Shown here one piece after another: positions 39,301 through 52,901 of a DNA stretch of 64,000 nt (positions are counted from its first letter, which is position 1; each line of letters starts with the position of its first letter). The notes beneath the pieces were generated by a model. The model was not told the DNA's origin. It did not search any database and saw only the letters and a list, made by a program, of their open reading frames with translations. The position numbers and the translations under genes are program-made. The stretch comes from Taylorella equigenitalis ATCC 35865 (GTDB taxonomy: Bacteria; Pseudomonadota; Gammaproteobacteria; Burkholderiales; Burkholderiaceae_B): positions 372,001 through 436,000 of the forward strand of contig NC_018108.1 in NCBI RefSeq assembly GCF_000276685.1, in the 5' to 3' direction.

Positions 39301-42300
39301 TTGAGTTCCACCACACCAGAAGTTAGAGTAGAGAGCAGTACAAAGCCATTTCAGCAGTTTGCAAGTTCTGTATTGAGCCAATCTGACTTAAGAGCCGCAA
39401 TTACGGCCGCTTACAGAAGACCTGAAACAGAGTGTCTTCCACCATTATTAGAACTTGCCAACCCAGGCGAACTTAGATCCGCAATTGCAGATACTGCAAG
39501 AGACTTAGTAACCAAGCTACGCGAGAAGCGAACGGGTGGTGGTGTTGATGGTTTAATTCATGAATATTCCTTAAGTAGTGAGGAAGGTATTGCCCTCATG
39601 TGCTTGGCTGAAGCTCTTCTTCGCATACCAGATAATCACACACGTGATGCCTTAATAAAAGATAAGATTGCAAAAGGTGACTGGAAATCACATCTAGGCT
39701 CAAGTAGTTCGATGTTTGTTAATGCCGTGACTTGGGGACTTATGATTACTGGAAAACTAGTACGTCCACAAAAAGAAGCATCACTTTCAGCATCTTTAAC
39801 TAAACTGATAGCACGTGGTGGAGAGCCCCTAATTCGTAAGGGTGTAGATCAAGCGATGCACATTATGGGTGAGCATTTTGTTCGTGGTGAGACCATTGAA
39901 AAAGCCCTTTCAAACGGCAAATCCATGATTGAAAAGGGTTTTAACTATTCTTTCGATATGTTGGGTGAGGCTGCGATGACCGATGAGGATGCATTGCGTT
40001 ATTACAAAGCATATGAAGACTCAATCCATGCGATAGGAAAGGCTGCGACTGGTCGTGATGTCTACGAGAAATCAGGTATCTCAATTAAATTGTCTGCATT
40101 GCATGCTAGATATTCTCGCTCTCAAATTGACCGTGTTATGGAAGAGCTCTATCCACGTCTAAGAGACCTTACATTCCTAGCTCATAAATACGATATAGGT
40201 ATTAATATCGATGCGGAAGAGGCGGATCGCTTAGAAATATCCCTAGATTTATTAGAAAAATTATGTCATGAACCCCAACTTGCAGGTTGGAAGGGCATAG
40301 GGTTTGTAGTTCAAGCATACTCAAAAAGAACGCCATTTGTTATAGATTGGTTAATTGATTTAGCCCGTCGCACCAATCGTCGTTTGATGATTCGTCTAGT
40401 GAAAGGTGCATATTGGGATACTGAAATAAAACGTGCACAAGTCGATGGTCTAGACGGATATCCACTTTATACTCGTAAATTCCATACCGACGTGTCCTAC
40501 CTTGCATGCGCTAGAAAATTGCTAGCAGCTAAAGATGAAATTTTCCCTCAATTTGCCTCACATAATGCTCAGACACTAGCCTCAATCTACCATATGGCAG
40601 GACCTGATTTCTATCATGGTAAGTTTGAATTTCAATGCTTGCATGGGATGGGCGAACCTCTATACGAAGAAGTTGTTGGTGACGTAAAAGATGGAAAATT
40701 AGGTCGTCCTTGCAGGATTTATGCTCCAGTTGGTACACATGAGACATTGCTTGCATATTTAGTTCGTCGTCTGTTAGAAAACGGGGCTAATTCTTCATTC
40801 GTAAATCGCATCACCGACGAAAATGTCTCTATCGACGATTTGATTGTAAATCCAGTAGATGAGGCACTTGCCGTGAGTCCAGTTGGGTCTCCGCATGAAA
40901 TGATTCCATTGCCACGAGATTTATATAAAGCTCAAGGTCAGGATAGGCTCAATTCTCGTGGTATCGACCTCTCAAATGAACAACGTTTACGTAAATTAGC
41001 GGACGGGCTGACTGAGGCTACTAGCAAAGAATGGGTTTCTATGCCTACTGGATTGGAGTCTGTAGCTACGGATTCGTCTCGAGCACATGAGACTAAAAAT
41101 CCAGCTGACCACTCTGATACCATTGGTAGGGTTGCATTTGCGACTAAGTCTGAGGCCGAGCAAATGGTTACTAAAGCAGAAACTGCATTTGCAAGTTGGA
41201 GCTCTTTGAGTGCATCGGATAGGGCTGGTATGCTTCAAAAAGCGGCTGACATAATAGAGTCTAAGGATGAATTTTTTATCGCACTAGCTGTCCGTGAAGC
41301 AGGCAAAAGCTTTTCAAACGCCGTCGCAGAAATCCGCGAAGCAGTAGACTTCCTGAGATATTACTCATATCAAGTAGAAACAAAGCTCTCAAATCCTCAA
41401 AACAAACCGCTAGGTCCAGTTGTTTGCATTAGCCCTTGGAATTTCCCATTGGCCATATTTATGGGGCAGATATCAGCAGCTCTTTCTGTTGGCAATGTAG
41501 TCTTAGCTAAACCAGCAGAGCAAACACCACTGATTGCTTATTATGCCGTAGAAGCTTTGCACGAGGCAGGTATTCCTAAGGACGTTGTGCAACTTGTGCC
41601 TGGTGCGGGTGATATTGGTGCAGCATTAGTAGCAGATGAACGTGTAAAAGGGGTTATGTTTACTGGCTCGACGGCTGTAGCACAAAGCATTGCCAAAGTG
41701 CTTTCAAATAGGTCTGTGTCAGACGGTAAGCCTATACCACTTATCGCCGAAACTGGTGGTCTTAACGCAATGATTGTGGACTCCTCCGCTTTAGCTGAGC
41801 AAGTTGTTGTCGATGTAGTGTCTTCAGCATTTGATTCTGCAGGTCAGAGATGCTCAGCCCTTCGCATATTATGTGTTCAAGAGGATGTTGCAGATTCGCT
41901 TCTTACTATGCTTAAGGGAAATATGGATGAACTGAAGGTAGGTAATCCAGATAGACTTTCTACAGATGTTGGTCCAGTAATTGATGCAGAGGCTCAGAAA
42001 AACATACTTGACCATATTGAGCACATGCGTTCTGAAGGCTTTAAGATCCATCAAACTAAGATGGACGACTCAGTAATAAAAGGTACATTCGTAGCTCCAA
42101 CATTAATTGAAGTTAACGATGTTACCGACGTCAAAAAAGAAGTATTCGGGCCAGTTCTTCATGTCGTTAGATTTAATAGACGTAACCTAAATGAGCTTAT
42201 TGACAAAATAAACTTAAGTGGCTATGGACTGACATTTGGCATGCATTCTCGCATTAACGAATCTGTAGATGATGTCTCTAGCCGTGTGAAAGCAGGTAAT

Positions 42301-43077
42301 CTTTATATCAACAGAAATATTATCGGTGCAGTTGTGGGTGTACAACCTTTTGGAGGCATGGGACTTTCAGGTACTGGTCCTAAAGCTGGTGGACCTCTGT
42401 ATCAGTACAGGTTATTAGCAGAAGGGGGGCATGATTGCGTTAGAGATGTGCTTTCAAGCGATCCATTATCCGCAAAACTAAAAATGCCGACTCCTACAGG
42501 CGAGGAGAACTTTTATTTCGTACGCCCTCGTGGTAATGTTTTATGTCTTGCACAGACTGCTACTGGAGCACGGGCTCAATTAGAAGCATGCTCAATAACT
42601 GGTAATAACGCCTTGTTTGCGGGATGGCCAGATTTACAAAGCTTAAATTCAGAGGTCGTTGCAGTTGTTGGTAGAGCTGATTCTAATAACTCTACGAATA
42701 CTTTGAATTCATCAAAAACTTCTAATCCTTCGAAGTCTCCTAAATCTTCAGATGCATCTAAATCAACTAATGCTACTGCTCAACGAGGCATTAGTATTTA
42801 TAAAAATTCTAATCCTAGCGTGTCAGCAAACATTGCCACATTGCTATCAACATATAGAGTGGATGCGGTGCTTGTAGAAGGAGACGCTCAGGAATTGAAG
42901 CAGATCGCAAAAGAATTCGCACAAAACAGTGCCATCGTAATTCAACCGCAAGCCCTGAGTACATCTGCGATTGAAAGTGGTGCGAAGTACGATCTTGAGC
43001 GACTTTTAGTGGAACAGTCTTTAAGCGTAAATACTGCCGCTGCAGGGGGTAATGCGACATTAATGGCTGTAGTTTAA
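39301..43077 (+). CDS. putA: Bifunctional proline dehydrogenase / glutamate-semialdehyde dehydrogenase PutA
   Basis: Oxidises proline to glutamate in two steps. I chose TTG 39301 because AAGGAG lies 6 bases upstream; a TTG at 39286 lies before that site. The 1258 residues give an alpha arm, FAD-binding proline dehydrogenase (about 250-480), ALDH (about 590-1060, with ETGGLNAMIV and SAGQRCSALRILC, the catalytic Cys) and a C-terminal domain interrupted by a Ser/Asn/Lys/Thr-rich insert near 1140-1165. There is no N-terminal ribbon-helix-helix, so unlike E. coli PutA it should not repress its own gene. putP follows after 16 bases. Confidence 0.96.
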   Translation: MSSTTPEVRVESSTKPFQQFASSVLSQSDLRAAITAAYRRPETECLPPLLELANPGELRSAIADTARDLVTKLREKRTGGGVDGLIHEYSLSSEEGIALMCLAEALLRIPDNHTRDALIKDKIAKGDWKSHLGSSSSMFVNAVTWGLMITGKLVRPQKEASLSASLTKLIARGGEPLIRKGVDQAMHIMGEHFVRGETIEKALSNGKSMIEKGFNYSFDMLGEAAMTDEDALRYYKAYEDSIHAIGKAATGRDVYEKSGISIKLSALHARYSRSQIDRVMEELYPRLRDLTFLAHKYDIGINIDAEEADRLEISLDLLEKLCHEPQLAGWKGIGFVVQAYSKRTPFVIDWLIDLARRTNRRLMIRLVKGAYWDTEIKRAQVDGLDGYPLYTRKFHTDVSYLACARKLLAAKDEIFPQFASHNAQTLASIYHMAGPDFYHGKFEFQCLHGMGEPLYEEVVGDVKDGKLGRPCRIYAPVGTHETLLAYLVRRLLENGANSSFVNRITDENVSIDDLIVNPVDEALAVSPVGSPHEMIPLPRDLYKAQGQDRLNSRGIDLSNEQRLRKLADGLTEATSKEWVSMPTGLESVATDSSRAHETKNPADHSDTIGRVAFATKSEAEQMVTKAETAFASWSSLSASDRAGMLQKAADIIESKDEFFIALAVREAGKSFSNAVAEIREAVDFLRYYSYQVETKLSNPQNKPLGPVVCISPWNFPLAIFMGQISAALSVGNVVLAKPAEQTPLIAYYAVEALHEAGIPKDVVQLVPGAGDIGAALVADERVKGVMFTGSTAVAQSIAKVLSNRSVSDGKPIPLIAETGGLNAMIVDSSALAEQVVVDVVSSAFDSAGQRCSALRILCVQEDVADSLLTMLKGNMDELKVGNPDRLSTDVGPVIDAEAQKNILDHIEHMRSEGFKIHQTKMDDSVIKGTFVAPTLIEVNDVTDVKKEVFGPVLHVVRFNRRNLNELIDKINLSGYGLTFGMHSRINESVDDVSSRVKAGNLYINRNIIGAVVGVQPFGGMGLSGTGPKAGGPLYQYRLLAEGGHDCVRDVLSSDPLSAKLKMPTPTGEENFYFVRPRGNVLCLAQTATGARAQLEACSITGNNALFAGWPDLQSLNSEVVAVVGRADSNNSTNTLNSSKTSNPSKSPKSSDASKSTNATAQRGISIYKNSNPSVSANIATLLSTYRVDAVLVEGDAQELKQIAKEFAQNSAIVIQPQALSTSAIESGAKYDLERLLVEQSLSVNTAAAGGNATLMAVV

Positions 43078-43093
43078 CCTTTAGGAGATTCTA

Positions 43094-44587
43094 TTGAATT
43101 CAATCGTAAGTACCCCAATTATTGTCACATTCGCTGCGTACATCGTCCTAATGATTTACATTGGCTATCGTGGCTATAAATCAACTCAAAATTTATCCGA
43201 TTACATTTTGGGTGGTCGTCAACTGACAGCATTTGTAGCAGCTCTTGCAGCAGGGGCCTCTGACATGAGCGGTTGGCTTTTGCTTGGTTTGCCTGGAGAG
43301 GTTTATAGTACAGGCATTTCTGCCTCATGGATCGCAATTGGTCTTATTATCGGGACATATGTAAACTGGAAGTTTGTAGCTGCTCCGCTTCGTGCATATA
43401 CGGAACATGCGGGGAATGCGTTGACATTGCCAGACTTTTTTGCAAATAGGTTTAAGGATAAGTCGAATATTCTTCGAATTGTATCTGCAATCGTAATTCT
43501 TATTTTCTTTACGTTGTATTGTGCTTCGGGCGTTGTGGCTGGGGCTCGTTTGTTTGAAAGTATGTTTGCAATGGAGTATATGACGGCTTTGTGGGTGGCT
43601 GCTATTTGTACTATTGCGTATGTGTTTATCGGTGGGTTCCTAGCTGTGAGTTGGACAGATGCGGTTCAAGCTTCGCTTATGTTCACGGCGTTGATTATAG
43701 TTCCATTGGCTGCATTATTTAGTGTAGGCGGACTTGATCAAGCTGTGGAAGTGGCTCAAAGCGTGAACCCTAATAGCACGCATATGTTTGAAGGGCTTAC
43801 AGTTATGGGCATAATCTCATCTCTGGCATGGGGACTTGGTTATGTCGGGCAACCGCATATTTTGGTACGTTTTATGGCAATAGATTCTGTCAAGTCGATT
43901 CGATCTGCCCGTCGCATCGGTATGATTTGGGTGATTCTGTGTCTTGCAGGTGCTGTTGCTGTGGGCTTCTTTGGATTGGCTTACTTTAATACTCATACTG
44001 AATATTTATCTCGTGTAGCCTCAAATCCTGAGCGTGTGTTTATCGAGTTGTCGATACTTATTTTCAATCCGTGGATTGCAGGTATATTTTTAGCTGCGAT
44101 TTTGGCTGCTGTTATGAGTACTCTTTCTGCACAACTCCTTGTTTGCTCAAGCTCATTGACACAGGATATTTATAAGACGTTCTTACATCGTGAGGCCAAT
44201 GAAAGACAGCTTGTAACGTTCGGTCGTATCATGGTGGTGGCTGTTGCTATTGTGGCAATAATCCTCGCTTGGGACCCGAATAGTGGTGTGCTTGCGATGG
44301 TAAGCTATGCGTGGGCTGGTTTTGGAGCGGCGTTTGGTCCTGTTGTGGTATTCGCACTTACTTGGAGACGTATGAATAAATCAGGTGCTCTTGCAGGTAT
44401 GATTGTTGGTGCTGCGACAGTTCTAATATGGAAGCAGTTTGGCTGGTTCGGTTTGTATGAAATCGTGCCTGGTTTCATCTTCGCAAGTATTGCGATTTAT
44501 GTGGTGAGCTTGGCTACAGGTGAGCCTGACCGTGAAGTTACTGAAACTTATGATGTAGTACATCATACGCATAAGACTCATGCTTAA
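43094..44587 (+). CDS. putP: Sodium/proline symporter PutP
   Basis: 497-residue sodium:solute symporter with about 13 TM segments. YILGGRQLTAFVAALAAGAS and SDMSGWLLLGLPG near the sodium and proline sites match PutP. The start is TTG at 43094, preceded by TAGGAG. The 16-base gap to putA and the opposing terminator at 44637-44672 indicate a putA-putP operon that supplies and burns proline. Confidence 0.95.
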   Translation: MNSIVSTPIIVTFAAYIVLMIYIGYRGYKSTQNLSDYILGGRQLTAFVAALAAGASDMSGWLLLGLPGEVYSTGISASWIAIGLIIGTYVNWKFVAAPLRAYTEHAGNALTLPDFFANRFKDKSNILRIVSAIVILIFFTLYCASGVVAGARLFESMFAMEYMTALWVAAICTIAYVFIGGFLAVSWTDAVQASLMFTALIIVPLAALFSVGGLDQAVEVAQSVNPNSTHMFEGLTVMGIISSLAWGLGYVGQPHILVRFMAIDSVKSIRSARRIGMIWVILCLAGAVAVGFFGLAYFNTHTEYLSRVASNPERVFIELSILIFNPWIAGIFLAAILAAVMSTLSAQLLVCSSSLTQDIYKTFLHREANERQLVTFGRIMVVAVAIVAIILAWDPNSGVLAMVSYAWAGFGAAFGPVVVFALTWRRMNKSGALAGMIVGAATVLIWKQFGWFGLYEIVPGFIFASIAIYVVSLATGEPDREVTETYDVVHHTHKTHA

Positions 44588-44636
44588 TATTGTCTAATGT
44601 GGTGCCGAATAGGGAGGTCACATTGCCACACAATAA

Positions 44637-44672
44637 AAGCTCTTGCGATATTCGTCGCAAGGGCTTATTTTA
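44637..44672. terminator. Bidirectional terminator between putP and the methyltransferase gene
   Basis: A 12-bp stem (AAGCTCTTGCGA with TCGCAAGGGCTT, one G-U pair), 6-base loop, followed by T-rich sequence on the plus strand and preceded by A-rich sequence that serves the minus strand. It lies between two convergent genes. Confidence 0.85.
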
Positions 44673-45468
44673 TTTCTACAGTTACGACTCGCTGATTTAG
44701 ACGTTTGTAAAAGTAAGGAATTTTATACAGAAGGTTGAGAATGGTAGGGAAGCGGCCATTGGAATAATCGCTTAGATACTTCTCGTCTTTGATTTTAATT
44801 TTAGAATGCCATGATTGCATATCTCTCGAATCCAGTAGGGACCACTTGAATTCCACACCCTGAATTTTTTTCATAGCATCGTGGAATGTCTGTTTGCCAA
44901 CCGCAGCAAATGCAAGCATATCAAACACTACAGTGGTCTGGTCAAAACGCTCGCACAAAGTCAGGAAAAAATCCTGCACTAGTTTGGGTTCAAAGAACAT
45001 CAAAACCCCTTCCAAGATAATCAAGACTGGCTTATTATGTGCTTTAACTTTAGAAATCCACGCCTCATAATCAAAAAGGGAAGCTCTTAAATAAGTATTG
45101 TGCTCACTTTCTTTAAGGTGTTGGGCTCTTGCGGTTATGACTTCTTCAAGATCTAAATCATACCAGTGAGTGATTTGCGGATAATCCAAGCGTTCGTAAC
45201 GAGGGTCCAAGCCAGCACCTAGTTGAATAACGACGGCATCTGGATATGAGCTTATAAATTTGCACACCTCATCGTCAATTAACTTCGCTCTTATGCAACA
45301 TCCTACTTGTGAAGCTTTAGCATTTTTTAGTTTAGCGAAGTCGTAATCAAACTTTTGCATTAAATCGTAGGAGATTTTGTCAGAAATAAGCGGGTCCTTA
45401 CGAGTGAATTCCACACTCTTAGCCCAAAGTGGAATAAATAACGTTTCGCATAATCCAGTTAATTTCAT
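44665..45468 (-). CDS. Class I SAM methyltransferase, leucine carboxyl methyltransferase-like (TcmP/LCMT family)
   Basis: 267 residues. VVIQLGAGLDPR (79-90) is the LCMT/PPM1-type motif I, followed by WYDLDLEEVI and LIILEGVLMFF, all characteristic of the LCMT-like O-methyltransferases. There is no signal peptide. A 19-base Fur box lies just upstream (45485-45503), so expression should rise in iron limitation. No siderophore or TonB gene adjoins it, so the substrate is unknown; a role in iron or metallophore chemistry is only a suggestion. Confidence 0.8.
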   Translation of the reverse strand: MKLTGLCETLFIPLWAKSVEFTRKDPLISDKISYDLMQKFDYDFAKLKNAKASQVGCCIRAKLIDDEVCKFISSYPDAVVIQLGAGLDPRYERLDYPQITHWYDLDLEEVITARAQHLKESEHNTYLRASLFDYEAWISKVKAHNKPVLIILEGVLMFFEPKLVQDFFLTLCERFDQTTVVFDMLAFAAVGKQTFHDAMKKIQGVEFKWSLLDSRDMQSWHSKIKIKDEKYLSDYSNGRFPTILNLLYKIPYFYKRLNQRVVTVEIK

Positions 45469-45484
45469 ATTGCCACCCTTAAAT

Positions 45485-45503
45485 AATAATAATTATCATT
45501 CTC
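45485..45503 (-). promoter_or_regulatory. Fur box upstream of the methyltransferase gene
   Basis: On the minus strand GAGAATGATAATTATTATT matches 16 of 19 positions of the Fur consensus GATAATGATAATCATTATC by hand. It ends 16 bases before the gene start. The sequence is also very A/T rich, which reduces specificity somewhat. Confidence 0.7.
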
Positions 45504-45705
45504 ATTTTATCAAATCAGATATTTTGTTTTCCTATGGGTGGCAATGTTTTAGTGTGGAGCTTATATGATGTTTTGGGGTAGGGGATGGCGTGTACTATAT
45601 GCGGGTCTATTTTGATGAGAGCTTATATGTGCGTTTGGATTGCTTGTGCTTTTGGGATGTTTGTACGTTTGGGATGTCCGTATTTATAACTTTGTAAAGC
45701 AATAC

Positions 45706-46245
45706 TTAGTGAACAGAATTTAAAATAGATGGAACTGCGTCCTGGCGAAGGTCTCTATAAATAGTATCGGCTAGTGTAATTCCCTTAATACGAGTATTAA
45801 TAATTTCCTTTTCTTCTAGGGAAAGTCTAGATTTTTGGAGGTTTTTAAGTCTTACTTTATGGCTTACAAAAGCCTGTCTAATCTCATCTATAGGCAGTCC
45901 CTTAGTATCCCTGCTTTTGCTAAGGCTATAGTCTTCGTATGTGCTTTTGTATTCTTCTGGATAAAGTACTCGTTTAAAACGCAATAAGGAATTGTTGATT
46001 TCTTCTATAGCAGTATTTAGACTTGATCTTTGAATGCTATTGTTTTCATATTTTTCTAGTTCAAATTTAAGTAGAGTTAATTCGTTCTCTAAAATCTGGA
46101 AAGGGTTTTTTGATTGGATTGAAATTTCTAAACCAGAATAAATTTTATATCTAGCTATTTTTAGATAGGAATAAACTCGAGAACTTTCGATAACTTTTAA
46201 GTAATTCTCTTCTACTGACATAAGGTACCTGATGTCAAGTTCCAT
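45706..46245 (-). CDS. Hypothetical protein, helix-rich
   Basis: 179 residues, not recognised. The protein appears largely alpha-helical with charged coiled-coil-like stretches (LKFELEKYENNS, IEEINNSLLRFKR) and no signal peptide or TM segment. It starts one base after the stop of the 78-residue gene, so both are probably one transcript. The gene pair lies between the Fur-controlled methyltransferase and the rRNA operon. No function can be given. Confidence 0.6.
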   Translation of the reverse strand: MELDIRYLMSVEENYLKVIESSRVYSYLKIARYKIYSGLEISIQSKNPFQILENELTLLKFELEKYENNSIQRSSLNTAIEEINNSLLRFKRVLYPEEYKSTYEDYSLSKSRDTKGLPIDEIRQAFVSHKVRLKNLQKSRLSLEEKEIINTRIKGITLADTIYRDLRQDAVPSILNSVH

Positions 46246-46246
46246 T

Positions 46247-46483
46247 TTATTCAGGTAAACTGAGTGGGAAACCGTGCTTAATCATAAACTCCTCACCACA
46301 CAATTTTTTGATTATTTTTAAACCGCCGTTACTTAATTCAGCCCTTGCGAACCACTTCCAAGCAGTTTCGATATCACCTGCATCGTATGCTTTAAAAGAT
46401 TCTTCTTGAGCAATAATTTCAGCAGTATCATTTACCAAGGCTTTTCTTTCTTCGTCTGTTAAATAGATTTTTAGTACTTCCAT
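46247..46483 (-). CDS. Small hypothetical protein
   Basis: 78 residues, not assigned. Features: an acidic, helix-like N-terminal half (LTDEERKALVNDTAEIIAQ), a Trp-containing middle (TAWKWFARAEL) and a C-terminal segment IIKKLCGEEFMIKHGFPL. No signal peptide. GGGAGCACC lies just upstream of the ATG. It is first of a two-gene unit with the 179-residue protein. Small-plus-larger pairs can be toxin-antitoxin systems, but nothing in either sequence supports that. Confidence 0.6.
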   Translation of the reverse strand: MEVLKIYLTDEERKALVNDTAEIIAQEESFKAYDAGDIETAWKWFARAELSNGGLKIIKKLCGEEFMIKHGFPLSLPE

Positions 46484-46648
46484 AAGGTGCTCCCAAAAAT
46501 TTTCAACATCTTATATTAAATGAATACCAAGTTTTTTAAATAAGCCTATTTACTTATATAAAAATCTCCTATGGGGTATTCAATTAGGCATATTCCCAAC
46601 ACATTAATATAGGATTTTGATGAATATAAGGGTTAATGCTAAAAAAGT

Positions 46649-46684
46649 TTGACAAGGTGTAGGAAATAGGGGTAAGATTATAAT
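46649..46684 (+). promoter_or_regulatory. Probable rrn promoter
   Basis: TTGACA at 46649-46654 is a perfect -35 hexamer. TAAGAT (46673-46678) after an 18-base spacer is the most plausible -10. A perfect TATAAT at 46679-46684 has an unsuitable 24-base spacing. The sequence upstream of the -35 is A-rich, as in UP elements. Confidence 0.65.
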
Positions 46685-46754
46685 CTTTCACTAATCAGAA
46701 AGCTTTTCAAATTTATTACAGTATTGAATAGTGGTGTTTGATTTAAGTGAATAG

Positions 46755-46770
46755 TAGTTCTTTAAAAATT
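46755..46770 (+). promoter_or_regulatory. boxA antitermination site in the 16S leader
   Basis: GTTCTTTAAAAATTT closely resembles boxA (TGCTCTTTAACA). It is the site for the NusB-S10 complex encoded partly by nusB in this window. Confidence 0.65.
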
Positions 46771-47020
46771 TATACAGCCGATAAGTGTGGGTACTTGATG
46801 TGTATTTAGTAGGTCTATATAGACTAAAAGATGCGAAACATTAAGTCTTACACTTATTTAGAAAGTGAAGTTTAAGTACAAGTAGATATGGTTTTTAAGT
46901 ATTACGAAAGTGGTGTAATAAGAAATACAAAAGCGCTATTTGAGTAAGAGTGAAAAAAACAGTGCATATCAGTAGTTAATTTACTTTGAATATATGTAAG
47001 CGATTTATTAAGCAGGAATT

Positions 47021-48568
<1,548 letters not shown>

Positions 48569-48698
48569 AAGAGAAATAAAAAGTGTCTATATGGTTTATT
48601 AGATTTAGATTAAGCGCTAATCACGTATCCACGCTTATCGGTTGTATTAAGAGAGAAGAAAAAAACAGCTAAAAGAAAAAAAAGAAGTATGAGAATTA

Positions 48699-48775
48699 GG
48701 GTCAGTAGCTCAGTCGGTTAGAGCACCGTCTTGATAAGGCGGGGGTCGCTGGTTCGATTCCAGCTTGACCCACCA
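48699..48775 (+). tRNA. tRNA-Ile (GAT anticodon)
   Basis: 77 bases including encoded CCA. Acceptor GGGTCAG pairs with TTGACCC (one G-U), the anticodon loop reads TTGATAA, and the T arm GGTTCGATTCC is normal. It is in the 16S-23S spacer, where tRNA-Ile usually comes first. Confidence 0.97.
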
Positions 48776-48804
48776 TGAGATGACTTTGATCAATTAAGTA
48801 TATG

Positions 48805-48880
48805 GGGGGATTAGCTCAGTTGGGAGAGCGCCTGCTTTGCACGCAGGAGGTCGTCGGTTCGATCCCGTCATCCTCCACCA
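48805..48880 (+). tRNA. tRNA-Ala (TGC anticodon)
   Basis: 76 bases including encoded CCA. Acceptor GGGGGAT pairs with ATCCTCC (one G-U), the anticodon loop reads TTTGCAC, and the T arm is GGTTCGATCCC. It follows tRNA-Ile by 29 bases in the spacer. Confidence 0.97.
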
Positions 48881-49488
48881 ACACTTTTAGGTGTGTGTAT
48901 GCTCTCTTAGTATGAGTAGGTATGATTTACAAAAGGATGTTTTATAAAGCGTATATTTAGTGAATGCACTAATGGTATGCGACTTATAAAGTATCTTTAA
49001 GATGCTTTAAGGCTGTTCTTTAACAATTTGGAAGAAGCACAACAAGTAAAACAACGAAAAAGAGGTTGTGTAAGTGTGTGAAAGTGCCACTATATGGTGC
49101 TTGATAGTACTTACAATTACCCTTTTAAATTTTATGGGTTGTGATTGCATAATTAAGAAAACACAAACGAAAAATAAGCTTTTAATAAAAAGCTTAAGTG
49201 AGTTTTTTTAAGAAAGAAGAAAGTTCTCAAGTTTTAGAAATATTCTAAAAAGTGATGAGCGGCGTAAAAAAATAAATAAGACGCGATACTCAAAAAGAAG
49301 AAGATTACTGGAGAAGCTCTTGCTTTAATAAAAAGGTAGGGTGAGGGTTTTAAAGAAGGTAGTCGGTGTATCAGTTTTTTTGATAAAGCTGATATAAAGC
49401 GATAGTCAAATGAAAGAGGCTATAAGTAGTAGTTGGTGTACATAAAGAGGTAGAGATACTTAATGAAAGAGACACTGATGAAGTTATA
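48881..49488 (+). other. Distal 16S-23S spacer
   Basis: About 608 bases with no gene. It contains a boxA (49014-49029) and the left arm of the 23S processing stem (from 49473). The rest is purine-rich spacer without further recognisable elements. Confidence 0.8.
49014..49029 (+). promoter_or_regulatory. boxA antitermination site before 23S
   Basis: TGTTCTTTAACAATTT matches boxA well and lies in the spacer about 460 bases before 23S, the usual place for a second NusB-S10 loading site. Confidence 0.8.

Positions 49489-49496
<8 letters not shown>
49473..49496 (+). other. Left arm of the 23S processing stem
   Basis: CACTGATGAAGTTATAGGAT and the next four bases pair with 52423-52446 with only one G-U pair. 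The long helix encloses the 23S and is the expected RNase III substrate. Confidence 0.85.
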
Positions 49497-52431
<2,935 letters not shown>

Positions 52432-52607
52432 ATAACTTTATCAGTGTTATAGACTAAAGTGACTAAAACAATAATACAATGCTCATTTCACTAAAATGAA
52501 AACTTGTTAATTCAATCAACAACCCCTCTAAATAATAACCCACACAAAAAACCTTGTAGTGCTTCTTCCAAATGGCTAAAGATATACTAAGCCATAACAA
52601 GTCAGTC

Positions 52608-52723
52608 AGCTTGATGAACATAGCAAGGTGGTCCCACTCCTTCCCATCCCGAACAGGACAGTGAAACACCTTAGCGCCGATGATAGTGGGTGGACACCTG
52701 TGAAAGTAGGTCATCGTCAAGCT
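52608..52723 (+). rRNA. 5S ribosomal RNA
   Basis: About 116 bases. AGCTTGA at the 5' end pairs with TCAAGCT at the 3' end, and the conserved block CCCATCCCGAACAGGACAG is present. It follows 23S by about 175 bases. A run of seven T residues follows. Confidence 0.95.
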
Positions 52724-52764
52724 CTTTTTTTTCTTACTCATATATAACCCTCCTAAAAAAACAA

Positions 52765-52801
52765 CCCTCACAGATCCTTTTTACTCTGTGAGGGCTTTTT
52801 T
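52765..52801 (+). terminator. Rho-independent terminator of the rrn operon
   Basis: CCCTCACAGA pairs with TCTGTGAGGG over a 10-base loop, followed by C and six T residues. A perfect 10-bp stem. Confidence 0.93.
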
Positions 52802-52901
52802 GTTGTATTTTGATAAATCTTTTACCCACATTTGTAATATTCATATTCCGTTACATTTTTGAATTTATAGTGAGCTTAATAATTTTTTCGAGGGGAAATA
52901 T

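Larger units (their letters stand above)
46484..47020 (+). other. rRNA operon promoter and leader region (no protein gene)
   Basis: A 537-base gene-free stretch. It holds the promoter near 46649, a boxA near 46755 and the 5' leader of the rRNA transcript, ending at the 16S start. No further signal is recognised. Confidence 0.8.

Noticed and set aside
45706-46483. Toxin-antitoxin pair
   Set aside because: Only gene size and arrangement suggest it; neither protein shows a known toxin or antitoxin motif.
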